A stretch of DNA of 6,816 bases, from assembly GCA_004525055.1 (NCBI GenBank), contig SPDF01000082.1, positions 1-6,816 on the forward strand, written 5' to 3'. The position numbers and the translations under genes are program-made. The notes beneath the pieces are model-generated. The model was not told the origin of the DNA and searched no databases. It worked only from the letters and a program-made list of their open reading frames with translations. Source of the stretch: Gemmatimonadales bacterium. Lineage in GTDB: Bacteria > Gemmatimonadota > Gemmatimonadetes > Gemmatimonadales > GWC2-71-9. Shown piece after piece: positions 6,792 through 6,816 of the stretch. Position 1 is the stretch's first letter, and the number at the start of each line of letters is the position of its first letter.

Positions 6792-6816
6792 ATGCGACAT
6801 CTGCTCACACTCGCCC
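6792..6816 (+). CDS. Possible start of a further plus-strand gene (8 codons visible)
   Basis: After the hairpin, an ATG at 6792 opens MRHLLTLA and runs off the window. A basic start followed by leucines is what the beginning of a signal peptide looks like, but eight codons are too few to assign anything. The upstream sequence CCGAGACCACGC contains only a weak purine stretch (GAG) as a binding site. The call depends mostly on position, downstream of a terminator. Confidence 0.35.

Noticed and set aside
6177..6800. Minus-strand open frame of 207 codons across the right end
   Set aside because: The translation is Arg/Gly/Cys-rich without motifs. It overlaps the small plus-strand gene, its hairpin and the promoter region, and runs into the DUF58 start. 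No MoxR or other known domain is seen in it.

Overview
This 6.8 kb window has a high GC content. It looks like chromosomal DNA of a diderm (Gram-negative-type) bacterium: a lipoprotein with a clear lipobox begins at one edge, and high-GC genes are packed with overlapping starts and stops. The style of the Mfd and DUF58 proteins suggests Gemmatimonadota or a related GC-rich group. That placement is a tentative inference from remembered families, not from a search.

The minus strand carries one compact block, read from right to left. It starts with a DUF58 protein (about 6180 to 5224), followed by a membrane-anchored BatA/von Willebrand A protein (5227 to 3443), the transcription-repair coupling factor Mfd (3446 to 174), and the first 46 codons of a lipoprotein (140 to 1, running off the window). 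The first three genes overlap by 4 bases at each junction (ATGA, then GTGA). The lipoprotein follows mfd after only 33 bases, with its own ribosome binding site and no visible terminator. One transcript with translational coupling is the natural reading. DUF58 and BatA proteins normally work with a MoxR-type AAA+ ATPase in envelope or stress functions; no moxR gene is next to them here. Mfd is a cytoplasmic DNA translocase that removes stalled RNA polymerase and recruits UvrA.

The right end (about 6181-6816) points the other way. A divergent promoter region of about 165 bases contains a 10-base perfect palindrome next to an AT-rich patch with -10-like hexamers on both strands. A small plus-strand gene (6345-6680) follows. 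It starts at GTG behind a strong AGGAGG and encodes a 111-residue protein with a short hydrophobic N-terminus and a very basic, proline-rich, low-complexity remainder that I cannot assign to a family. A perfect 11-bp hairpin (6715-6743) probably terminates it. The start of another plus-strand gene may lie at 6792.

I see no mobile elements, CRISPR arrays, tRNA or rRNA genes. The region is mostly ordinary housekeeping DNA. The least explained items are the small basic protein with its upstream control region, and the joining of mfd to a MoxR-less DUF58/BatA pair.
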